Shown here: positions 46,430 to 56,236 of the stretch, piece after piece
Numbering within the stretch: the first letter of the stretch is position 1
Layout: every line of letters starts with the position of its first letter
Source: Aquatica leii
Lineage: Eukaryota > Arthropoda > Insecta > Coleoptera > Lampyridae
Reading direction: 5' to 3'
Assembly (NCBI GenBank): GCA_035610365.1
Contig: CM069432.1
Coordinates: 12,028,001-12,092,000 of the forward strand
Length of the DNA: 64,000 bases
Position numbers and translations under genes: made by a program
Notes under the pieces: model-generated
Told to the model about the DNA's origin: nothing
The model's database searches: none
What the model saw: only the letters and a program-made list of their open reading frames with translations

Positions 46430-47310
46430 CAAACGTGCATATGTACCAGATACGATTAATATTTTTATTCGGAGGCAATTGATTACTAATACCATCTTGG
46501 ACGAAAGGGCATATGTAACAGCATTCGATATGTTTCGGTTCTCTTACCTTTTATAAATGTTTCTTTGTACTTGTAGTTTGTGAGTCACCAGGTTGGCACG
46601 ATTATCACCTTTAATTTAATCTGCGCAACAGCATTCGATAACCGGTTCTTATTTCTAATTCCTTTTAGCATTAATTAATAGTTTTGTAGATTTTAGCTTT
46701 TGTGAGTCATTGTGCTGACACAATTCGCTCTGTTCATTAATATTCCAGATCGACTTAACGAGGAAAACGTTTTCTTTGGGCAAGTACTAGATTGTAGGTA
46801 AGTCTTATTTAATTGTATTTGCGTTGTCATCAAAGTCTCTCTCACAAAGTTGCATCAATTGTTTTAATACCATGTAAGTATTTTCATTAATTACTTTTGT
46901 GTGTCGCATGCTGTGAATCATAAAATACTTTTCATTATCAATTTATGCTTTTACTCTATAAACACCTTATGTGTAATTTAAGCTTATTTATTGTGTGTTG
47001 CCGTTACTTCCGGCGTTTATATAACCATCGTTGAATAATTTACGATAAATTCTTGTGCTCGTTGTTAATAATCGACGATATTATATTAAAATTGTTATAC
47101 ATATCTTTCTTTTGTTTTTTTTGTCCGTTGTGGGTTACAAATGTGATTTTGTTGCAAGCTTCGACCTTCTGTCTGGATCAAAACAGAAGTTTTTACTTAA
47201 TAAAATTTGGCGCCCATTAAATTCTATTTACTTGAACCTCCCCTATCTCCGACTAGTGTGAATTGGTCGAGCAGGATCCGTAACACCTATAAGCTTGTAG
47301 CTTCCATTCT
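46430..47310 (+). repeat. Unnamed interspersed repeat, copy 2
   Basis: Homologue of 27147-28200. It has a local duplication: AACAGCATTCGATA..CGGTTCT with a downstream TTTGTGAGTCA occurs twice, at about 46518-46600 and 46627-46712. It shares GTAAGT (46798), TGGCGCCC (47208-47215), GCGCATGCTGTG-like text near 46906 and the CTCCGACTA block near 47250. The minus strand keeps a partly conserved peptide (NRLSNAV) but has stops. Confidence 0.55.
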
Positions 47311-47840
47311 CTTGGTATAGCATTTTGTTCTATTATACTTTTGAAGAGCACATTTATTTCTTTCTTTCTTTCTATTTTAGTTTAATTCATCATCTATCTA
47401 AAATTGCATTTGTTTATGCACCTTCAGAATGTAAATGTAGGTTGCACGTAATTGCGCTTTTGACGTAATTAAGTTTTTTTAAAGAAATAGCAACATTTTA
47501 AATGTTGTTAATAATTATTGAATCTATCTATAAACAAATTTGCAAAAAAAATTATGAACACCTTTGCGAAAATCGGGTTATAACTATACATATGTTTAAA
47601 TGAAATTATTATTATGATTAATTAAAATTATATAGAAATACAATACATACAACAGTATGTTTATATACTAACTCTAGTATCGATATGTTTATTACTGGTA
47701 TTATATTTAAAATACGTTTTTATGACTAGATACCGTGACTAACTTCACGTCCGTTGTTTTGCTATATTTAAAAATACTTTCAATTTTAAGTTATGAAATA
47801 CATAATCTTAAATAAAAATTGACAAACTACGCGAGACTTC
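47311..47840. other. AT-rich interval with simple repeat
   Basis: No gene. A (TTTC)n run lies at about 47356-47375. Confidence 0.5.
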
Positions 47841-47941
47841 TATACAGGGTGTCCCACGAGGTACTGTATATACTGAAATGGTATGTTCCTTAGGTCAATT
47901 TAAGTAGAAAATCTACAGTACCTCGTGGGACACCCTGTATA
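47841..47941. mobile_element. MITE, second copy
   Basis: A 101-base foldback with the same 28-base terminal repeat as 14281-14362 (TATACAGGGTGTCCCACGAG at the left end) and TA borders. The loop is longer, with 19 bases or so absent from the first copy. Confidence 0.9.
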
Positions 47942-48719
47942 GAGTATACAAATATATTATTTAGTCAAGTACTTTTCAACCGTTGCCAGAACTGCATCAG
48001 ACCAAACTGGCTCCTCAACCTGAAGGACACCAATTTCCCGTAGAATAACGAACTGAATTACTTAACATCGTTGATCAAACGTCTTACGTGAAAAAATTCG
48101 CACATGCGCAACAAGACAGGCTGCCAGACTTACGCTCTTTCAGATAGTGGCGAAAATAGCGCGTTGTAGGTATTACAGTTCACTATTATCTACGTCACCT
48201 CAACATGGATTTACGTAGCAAAAAATACAGCAAAAACATCTAGCAAACCCAAAAATAAGACACTATGATTAGTCGGCGATGCTTTTTGGAAAACGTTCAA
48301 ATACACCGGGATCTACAAATGCTCACCGTACAAAAGCTACTCCATTAGACAACGGAAAAACCCTCAGTAGACAAATCGACTAATTCCAAAGGAAAAGTAA
48401 GGAGAATCTGGTTGTAAAACTTAAGGTTTCATAAAAAGAGTTCTTAACTTTAATAACACCAACTACATGTGTTTTCCCTACAATTTAATTAAAAAAAATA
48501 TTTTGATTTTATGTTTACAGTAACTTCGAACTACAACTTTATTTAAACTACAAATTATTCGTATATAATAGAGTTTTTAAGTTAGCAGTGATGTTATCGT
48601 TTTTGCTGTATTTTGTAACTGAAATGTATAGGATCCGTAATCTGAAAAATTGAACTAAAGCATGTCGATATTGATGACGTTAGGCAAATTTGATGAATTC
48701 TGATAATAATAAAAATTAT
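47942..48719. other. Interval without recognisable genes
   Basis: No gene or repeat is recognised. Confidence 0.45.
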
Positions 48720-49778
48720 TTATTTATCAGAACAAGAAGAAGTACTTGACGAAATTTCTCAACAAGAAAGTGATCAACTCTCTTAAAGTTCTGAATCAGA
48801 AATAAATGTGCTGGAAACGCCGCCATATGATGGTTCAGTTTATGTTTCATAAAATAGAATGTAGTAGTCAAAAATTACTCGTAATTTGCTCGTAAAAAAA
48901 TGTCAATCAAATATACAAAAATTCTTAGAGGTGCTACAGAATATGGCAAACAGTTCCCAGCATAAAAGAAGTTTTTTCACTATTTGTTTCACAAAATTTT
49001 ATTGATGTTTTGTATCTGAAACTACTAGAAAAATTGAAGATGTTCATAGTAAATGGTATATTGCCAATCCCGAGAAGACCAAGACTTATCGGTCGACTAA
49101 TATCGTGAAAATTAAAGTTTTCTAATACCAATGGAATAATATAGAGTAGTGCGCCGCTTATTGTTTTATAGGCAAACATGAAAAGACGTAAATATTGATA
49201 TTGAACGAATCAATTTTTTTAGTCACCAGGAAGAGTTAACCAGATAAATATGCCATAAAAGTTTGCGTACTTTTTGATTGTACTACTCTCTATACCATAA
49301 GTATGCAAGGTGAATTCTAGTTTTGGTATATTTTTATGTGATGTGGCTTATTTTTCTTTGCAGGAAAATAAGATAATCAACCTGAAATTTAAAAAAAAAG
49401 AGTAGTTCTAGATTTGACCAGACATCTACCAGGTGGTTTTCACGACTGATAACTTCTTCACCTTCTTACAACTAGCGGATAAACTTGAGGAATTTGACAC
49501 TACGTGGTCCTCTTAGTACAAACATACTTTTTGTAACAAAGGAACTTTTATTAGCACTATACAAACTTCTGTATTCTAATATATTTGCTTTTCAAAAAAA
49601 AAAAAAAATGTGTCATGTTTCTTACAAGAATAGAACCATACTATTGCTCTCGTGCGAACATACAGACGACAAAGTTAGTGCTGAAAGCACAATCTATAAA
49701 CCAGATAACAAGACTGAAAGTGCTGCGAACGCAACCGATAAATTATGCAAAACCCTAATTACACAAAGGGTAACCTAG
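48720..49778 (+). pseudogene. piggyBac-like transposase relic
   Basis: A decayed piggyBac-type DDE transposase. Fragments in order: the acidic N-terminus YLSEQEEVLDEISQQESDQ (48722-), a weak middle region, GLFFFAGK with DNQPEI near 49345-49390, then LDLTRHLPGGFH and, one base out of phase, TTDNFFTFLQLADKL near 49441-49485. The tail KKKMCHVSYKNRTILLLS, DKVSAESTIYKPDNK and ATDKLCKTL is in the open frame ending 49778. The second catalytic Asp (TTDNFF) is visible. The last conserved GGVD-like region reads AANATDKL and has lost its Asp. No TTAA-flanked ends are seen. Confidence 0.75.
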
Positions 49779-50619
49779 ATGGATCTTATTAGAACTCGGA
49801 AAAAAAGGCAAAAAATGTGCAGTTGCACTATAATAATAAATTTCTACAAGCAGCTATAAAAAGGCAATTAACTTCCGTTTTTCTAAAAAAAAAATCTGCT
49901 CTCAGTTCGTAATGTTCTTACTGCATTTGGATGTAAAATATTTCTAACGTCTTATTTTATTATAAAGTTACAAAACAAAAATATTTATGGTTTTTATTCA
50001 GCATTTATTTTTTGAGCTTCGATTGTACTCCAACCGTAGTGATGCGCAAGTTTTTGTCTTTTTGTGCTTGGTATTACAGAGATTAAACTGAAATATCATT
50101 TGTTGACAAGATTTAATATGTTTAATCAAAAACCACCTACATTACAAATTGTGTCAATCGTAAAATTTAACATGTTATGGTTTTAAAATGTACGGCATAA
50201 TACAAATAATATTAATTGTATTTTAATGAAAGAACTTTTATCAATGGAATTTAATTCATAAAAGAAGTAACGCCTAAAAATACGCACAATTTATTTTAAA
50301 CTATTTATTTATATGTGAATGTATGTAATGCATCTGTTAGAGTTTGAGAAATAGATCAAAGCCAACAACATATCCTTGATTCTTTTCAAATAAGTTTTAA
50401 CGAATAAACATTTACGTGTTTTATTTATTTACACCAAGAATTAAAATTAGGTAGTTTTCGCATTTTTTATTTACAACTATCTGAAATAAAAAGCTTAGTG
50501 ATATTTTACCAATTTAACGTCAGTTTTAAATAATCAAAAAATGAAAAATATATTGTATACTTCCAGTAACATATTTTCACAGTCAAAAATGTAGATTTTG
50601 TTTAATTTTTTTATTAAAT
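49779..50619. other. AT-rich interval without genes
   Basis: No gene or motif is recognised. Confidence 0.5.
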
Positions 50620-50810
50620 TTAAGCGTGTAACACCTTACTTAAGAGTTTATAAGACCTTAAGAGCTGTTTAAACTCAACACTTTTAAACTGCACACTATT
50701 ATCCGAAAGTAAGACAGAAGATGGGCCGAACATTAACAACAAATGCTCTTCAACTGCTTTACTAAGTAATTTTGCAGTAGTTGAACGAGCTAAACCTTGG
50801 AGATGACGAT
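50620..50810 (-). pseudogene. Ty3/gypsy integrase fragment fused to BEL
   Basis: The minus frame ending at 50620 reads TTAKLLSKAVEEHLLLMFGP, then SSVLLSDNSVQFKSVEFKQL and LRSYKLL. The DNxxQFKSxxFKxLL pattern belongs to gypsy integrases, not to BEL/Pao. It is continuous in frame with the BEL-type ANRHLQG at its upstream side. The switch near 50805 therefore makes a chimeric frame. The fragment stops at 50620. The remainder of a gypsy element is not seen to the left. Confidence 0.7.
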
Positions 50811-52290
50811 TAGCCAAAATTAGTTCCTTGGTCACTGTAAATAGTGAAGCAAGTTCCACGATGAGCGGTAAATTTACGAACAGCAGCCAAGAATGCTTCT
50901 GAAGAAAGATCCGATGCTAATTCCATATGAATTGCTTTAGTAGCGCAACACGCAAAAACACAAACGTAAGCTTTTATAGTCCTAACACCTCTAGTTTTAG
51001 AAAAACTAATGAGGAAAGGTCCAGCGTAATCCAAGCAAATATTAGAAAAGGCTTTAACCTGGTTGATACGATGGGGAGGTAAGTCGGCCATACAAGGTGT
51101 GAGCGATTTAGGATTTGCACGAAAGCATCAAAGACATTTTGATATGCATTAACCTAAAGCTTTTCTTGGAGATGAAATCCAAAACTGTTGCAACAAAAGG
51201 TAATGTAATGTTTTGAAGCCAGGATGCAAGTTTTCGCTGTGTACTTGTTCAATCAAACGACTAGTAAAAATATGATTACTTGGAAGCAGTAATGGATGTT
51301 TGGCGTCAAACTCTAAATTTGAGCGTCTAAGTCTACCGCCCACCCTAATGAGATCTAGCTCGTCAAGAAAAAGACCAAGCTTGCAAAAGGACTTGGGCAA
51401 AGAATTATCCTTCTTTAGACCATCATATAAATTTATAAATTCTGAGTGTTGCACATATTTTACAAAAACTAAGAGTGCTAAATGTAGCTCTTCTGGGGTG
51501 ATATGAGAGTTAAACAATTTTCCTTTGGCAGCAAAACGAAGAACATAAGCAAGAATGCGTTGAAGTTTTCTAAGTGACGAAAATTTGTTTATTAAAGTTA
51601 ACAGAGGATGCGACTCTGTAGAAATATTTAAGCATGTCTTTGTTTCTTCTAAAAGGGCTTGTGGATGTGACTTTGAAGTAATAGACGGTTAAGTGGGCCA
51701 AAAACTCTCTTCTTCTAATAACCAATGAGGTCCTTTCCACCAAACGTTACAATTCAACAAATCAGATGGTAGTAAACCATGAGATGTATGATCAGCGGGG
51801 TTCTCCCTAGAGGGAACGTAACGCCATAATGCTGATAGAAGCAATTCTTGGATATACAAAGTACGGTTAGCGACAAAGATTTTCCATCGATTTGGGTATG
51901 AAGAAAGTCAAGTTAAGACTATTTTGGAGTCTGTCCATGTATAAATATTTGCAAAATCAAAGGCTTGGTTTTCTCAAAGCTTTGCGATGAGATTGGAAAG
52001 CAACGCTGCGCCTAATAGCTCTAAACAAAGCAATGAAATAGTTTTTATAGGAGCAACCTTAGCTTTAACACAGACCAAGAATGTTTCTGTATGTTGCAAA
52101 TTTTGAATAATGCGAACGTACACGGTGGCACCATAGCCAATTTGAGAAGCATCTCAAAATCCATGTAGTTCCATTTTATGTTGATCTTTTGAAAAGATAT
52201 AGCGAGGTATACGTAAATTACCTAAGTACGATAATTGCGACTGAAAGTTATGCCAAGCGACACGAATTTCTTTTGGTGCAGTCTCATCCT
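50806..52290 (-). pseudogene. BEL/Pao RNase H and integrase
   Basis: Reading leftward from 52290: HKMELHGF-stop-DASQIGYGATVYV (RNase H, with a stop in the first motif near 52155), LCLELLGAALLSNLI and TWTDSKIVLT. After several breaks comes LDLIRVGGRLRRSNLEFDAKHPL (51370-51300), the BEL integrase zinc region (VHSENLHPGFKTLHYLL) and LDYAGPFLISFSKTRG (first Asp, near 51035). YSDQGTNF (second Asp) lies near 50830. The integrase catalytic Glu part is missing where gypsy sequence takes over. Frameshifts occur near 51150 and 50825. Confidence 0.85.
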
Positions 52291-53689
52291 AGGCTGATTT
52301 CGAGATCCATAACCTTTGGATAAGGTTCTTTGCGTAAAGTAACGCCGGTGTTAAAAACCCAAGTGGATCATAAATTCGAGCTATTTCCGACAAAATTGCT
52401 CTTTTGGTGCATTCTTTGTTGATTTGAGTATATTTGTACAAAAATATATCTATATATAAGAACTTTAATAAAACTAGGACCTTCGTTATCAAAAGCTACA
52501 GGCGATTGTAAATATAAAGAAACGTTATTTAGAATATGATGAAAATTGCTATTCCCTTTTCTTAATTCAAAACCTGCCGAAACCAAAAGACTGATAAGTT
52601 CCATTTGTAATTTAGAAGGTTCTTCTAAGGAGTTTGCATCAGTAACCACATCATCAACATAAACGTTCTTTTTTAATACTTTTGCAGCTAAAGGAAAGCG
52701 TTTATATTCTAGGTTAGCTAATTCTAAAAGCGTACACAACGCCAAATAAGGAGAGCTATTTACTCCATAAGTGACTGTGTTCAAATTAAATTCTTGTACA
52801 GGTTGATCTGAGGAAAAACTCCATAAAATGCGTTGAAAGTTGCTCTGGAACTATCAAAATTTGACGATACATCTGACAAATATCATTTGTGGAGGCGACA
52901 GAAAATGTGCGAAAGTTTACCAAAATCGAAAAAATGTCATTTTGAAGTTTTCTTCCTGTGAGCAAAATTTCATTTAATGAGAGTCCGTTAGACCCCTTTG
53001 CATGTGCATCAAAGACGACTCGAAGGCGAGTAGTAGTGCTTTCTGACTTTATAACACAATGATGGGGTATATAATAAGCTGATGTTGAATGAAAATCCTT
53101 TATTGGAACAGACGACGTGTGATGTGATTCTAAATAATCACGCATAAAGTTACAATAAGCAGACCAAATGTTACTACATTTACTTAGACGAGCTTCTAGT
53201 AATATAAAGCGTGGTAAAGCTTGCGAATAAGTTTCTCCTAAGTCGCAATTAGGATATCGAAATGGCAAAGGTACGAGATACCTTCTGGAAGGTTTTTGTT
53301 GAACGGCTGAACGAAATATTTCATCACATTTCCTATCCTCTGGAGAAAAGGCAGAGTTATTAGGTACTGACTCTATCTCCCAAAACTTTTGTAATGTTTC
53401 TCCAAGCAAGGGTTTAACTGTAGAAACACCACCCAACGATGTGTGCTTTGGGAAAGTTGAATATGTAGCTTTCTCTTGGAGAACCCAACCAAATACTGTT
53501 TTATATGCCCACGGTTTATCTTTAGAACCTTGTATGCAATCTCTTTCAAAAATGTAAGGCAGCAGTTCTGCACCTAATAGAAGGTCAATAGGTCCTGGTG
53601 TTAGACAATTTGGATCAGCAAATTTTATGCCTCTCGTATGAAACCATTGCAAAGGATCACCCATACAGGAAACCCCAGAGTTAGACAAC
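52291..53689 (-). pseudogene. BEL/Pao protease end and reverse transcriptase
   Basis: From 53689 leftward: the protease tail IKFADPNCLTPGPIDLLLGA (about 53615), the linker with FGWVLQEKATYS, the pre-RT KFWEIESVPNN, then YYIPHHCVIKSESTTTRLRV and VFDAHAKGSNGLSLNE. The palm segment is near 52930 (ASTNDICQMYRQI). The next frame carries MNTVTYGVNSSPYLAL and the intact catalytic box VYVDDVV (near 52655), ending RIYDPLGFLTPALLYAK near 52340. The 5' part of the open frame (53943-53690) is not BEL but translated minisatellite of the inserted element. Confidence 0.88.
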
Positions 53690-53795
53690 AGGGCCAGACC
53701 TGGGCCAGTACTGGGAAACCTAAGTTTGGCGTACCTGTATTGGCCCAGACTTGGCCCAGGACTGGGTAGTTCAGCCTCGGCCATTCCATGAGGAC

Positions 53796-54260
53796 CCAAG
53801 CTTGGGCCTAGACTGGTTGACCCATCTTCGGCCATGCAAATTATTAGCCAAGCTTGGCCCAATCTTGGATAACTCATCCTTGGCCATTCTATAAAAATCC
53901 AAGTTTGGCCGAAGCCTGGATAACCCAGCCTTGGCCATTCCATAGAGACCCAAGCTTGGTCCTACACTGGTTGATCCATCCTCGGCCATGCTAATTCTTA
54001 CCCAAGCTTGGCCCAAGCTTGCATAACCCATCCTTGGCTATTCCATGGAAACCCAAGCTTAGGCCAAGACTGGTTGACCCAGCTTCGGCCATACAAATTA
54101 TTAGCCAAGCTTGGCCCAAGCTTGTATAACCCATCCTTGGCCATTTCATGAAAATCCAAGTTTGGCCCAAGCCTTGATAACCCAGCCTTCCTATTCCATA
54201 GGTACCCAAGCTTAGTTCAAGAGTGGTTGACCCAGCCTTGGCCAAGGCTGGATTATTCAA
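53796..54260. repeat. 51-bp minisatellite with three-unit pattern
   Basis: Nine units start with CCAAGCTTGG-like text at 53796, 53848, 53899, 53950, 54002, 54053, 54105, 54156 and 54206 (lengths 50-52). Three types recur. Type a has CTGGTTGACCCA and (GCAAATTATTAG), type b CTTGGATAAC.., type c GCCTGGATAACCCAG. The order is a-b-c, a-b, a-b-c, a, that is a higher-order period of about 154 with one c unit missing. Confidence 0.9.
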
Positions 54261-55039
54261 GAAAATAGCAATAACTAATTTTTTTTTCAATGTTAAAAAT
54301 TTTAAAAAAGTGGTTAATAAGTTGAGTTATGATAATATCGAAAGTGTAGAATTGAAACTTGAGCCGTTCGGTTACGTATGGCGAGATTCGGGTATTTTCG
54401 TTTAGCGCAGCCGCCATCCTTGTTTACATCATCTGTTAGTTAAATGTAAGATTTTTCTCATTGCTAGAGTAGTAAAGGTGATGAAACAAATCTCCGAGAT
54501 TCAGTTATACAGTCATTGAATGTTAGTACGTTTTAACTAGAAGGAAAAAACCTTCAAATATAATTTCTTTTGTTTACTCCGCAATTATCACGAGGCGAGG
54601 CTACTAAAAGTAATTATGTCTGATTCTTACCTTAGAGTTTAAAGATGGCGTGCGTTAAATAAACCAAAAAAGTTTTGAATAAAAAAACTAATTTAGATGT
54701 TAACCGGCAAAGTTTAAATAATCAAAGTGTACACATCAGCTGTGTGAGTGACGTTAATGACCCTAATGATATAGAAAACCAAAAAATATCAAACAAAAGG
54801 TGCCAAAATGAGTTGAACTTGAATGTGAACTAGTGATGGAGAATAATAACTGTACTAGCTAAATGTTAATATAATTTAAGACGAGATCTAAATAGTAATT
54901 AAAAAACTTTATGTAATTTAAATAGTAGATAATACAAGTAATAACAATAAAGTGTAAATATGTTCATACAATTATTTATTCCATTGTTTTATTAATGCTT
55001 AATTCTTGGCATTTAATTTTGAGCTAGTTTTAGCAATTA

Positions 55040-55225
55040 AGCGTGGCCCAGTACTGGCAACTAAGCATGGCCCAGGTCTGGCAACTGAGCATGGCCCAGG
55101 CCTAGCGACCAGGACTGAGCCATGATTATCATTCCAGACTTTTTGCAAAGCTGGCCCAAGCCTGGCCTATAGGCTTGGCTTAGGCTTGTACAGACTTGGG
55201 CCAAGCCTGGACCAAGCCTGGCCCT
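55040..55225. repeat. Second minisatellite array, 24-bp and related units
   Basis: Two near-perfect 24-base units (TGGCCCAGTACTGGCAACTA.. and TGGCCCAGGTCTGGCAACTG..) are followed by degenerate GGCCCAAGCCTGG units to the element end. Same sequence family as the left array, but with different spacing. Confidence 0.8.
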
Positions 55226-55810
55226 ATGGTACTTTCCTCTATGGGCAATAGCAACTTTTGGTTGATTTGAACAGATAGTAGATATAATGATAGCTTCAAA
55301 TTCGAAAATAGGTGATAATTGTGAAGAAGGTTTTATAAAGCACCTAGTACTCCCACGGGCTCCAGCCGAGGACATACCATTCAAACCTTCAATAGGTATT
55401 GACATGCTGCTATGAGTCAATCCTAATCGCTTCACGCAATTTAGCGAAATAAAATTAGCCATACTATCACTATCAAACAGCACACGAGCTTGTTGGAAGC
55501 TTCCATTTGCGTCCCTAATATCAATTATTGCTATTGATAGTAAAACTGTGTGAGAACCATCGCTAATTATACTAACATGGCCATTTGTAATTGGATCAGT
55601 TGCTATTGGAGTAGTAGATTCTGCGAGATTCGATGCATCTGAATTAGGTGACGATTCCATGTGCAATAACGTATGATGTGTACCGTTACAAATGCGACAT
55701 GTTGATTTCAAGTTGCAATCTGACAAGAAGTGTGAAGAAGAAAGACAATTTATGCACAACTTGTTCGTTTTAACAATTTTAAAACGATCGTTAACTGTTT
55801 TTGCTGTGAC
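55226..55810 (-). pseudogene. BEL/Pao gag zinc knuckles and protease start
   Basis: This is the upstream half of the BEL interrupted at 55225. Two knuckles CINCLSSSHFLSDC and CRICNGTHHTLLH (55759-55670) are followed by the protease. The active-site loop reads VLFDSDSMANFISL near 55480-55440, with Asp at the expected Gly. The frame continues through LGLTHSSMSIPIEGLNGM to NQPKVAIAH, where the insertion begins (55225). The gag N-terminus breaks off near 55810, and no LTR is seen beyond. Confidence 0.85.
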
Positions 55811-56091
55811 GATTGGACATCAATACAAACTATGCGAAGCAGTACACAAAAAATGCAGTAGAACTCCTTAAGAATAGAAAACGGTTTTTTTAAGTAATCC
55901 CTAGAAAGTGTCGAGAGCGCGGAAACGGAGAGAGGTGCCCCTATCGCCGATTGTTACTACCGGTACTGCGTCCAGTTTTCTGTTCTAAAACAAAACAATG
56001 AAATATTTGAAACTTTTAAGACGATTGTCAAAAGAGATGGAATGTTCTAATCCCAGATAAAGTAAAAATATAAAAAGATTGGAGTTTAGAC
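55811..56091. other. Interval between BEL and palindrome
   Basis: No feature is recognised. Confidence 0.4.
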
Positions 56092-56236
56092 CAGTGAGAC
56101 GTCTCAAATCGTTAAAAAGAGTTTGTCGGACTAAATAGATAAGTTAACGTGTGTGCCTGTGTAAATGAATAGTGCCGATAAATAAAAGTGAAACATATCC
56201 GCGGACTCTCTTTATAAACATCCAGTGATAGTTATA

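Larger units (their letters stand above)
53690..55225. mobile_element. Non-autonomous insertion with minisatellite ends
   Basis: It interrupts the BEL protease coding region. The ends are inverted: AGGGCCAGACCTGGGCCAG at 53690 and, inverse-complemented, AGGGCCAGGCTTGGTCCAG at 55225. Both ends are filled with GGCCCAAGCYTGG-type repeats, with a 770-base AT-rich non-coding middle (54265-55035). No transposase and no clear target duplication are visible. It could be a foldback-like or other non-autonomous DNA element; class unknown. Confidence 0.65.

Noticed and set aside
49595-49612. Poly-A run as a retroposon tail
   Set aside because: It lies inside the piggyBac relic reading region and is followed by coding-like sequence, so it is not a terminal tail.
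53771-54290. Open frames of 86-99 codons in the minisatellite
   Set aside because: They are a by-product of a 51-base (17-codon) repeat unit that avoids stops in several frames. No start context or protein family supports them.
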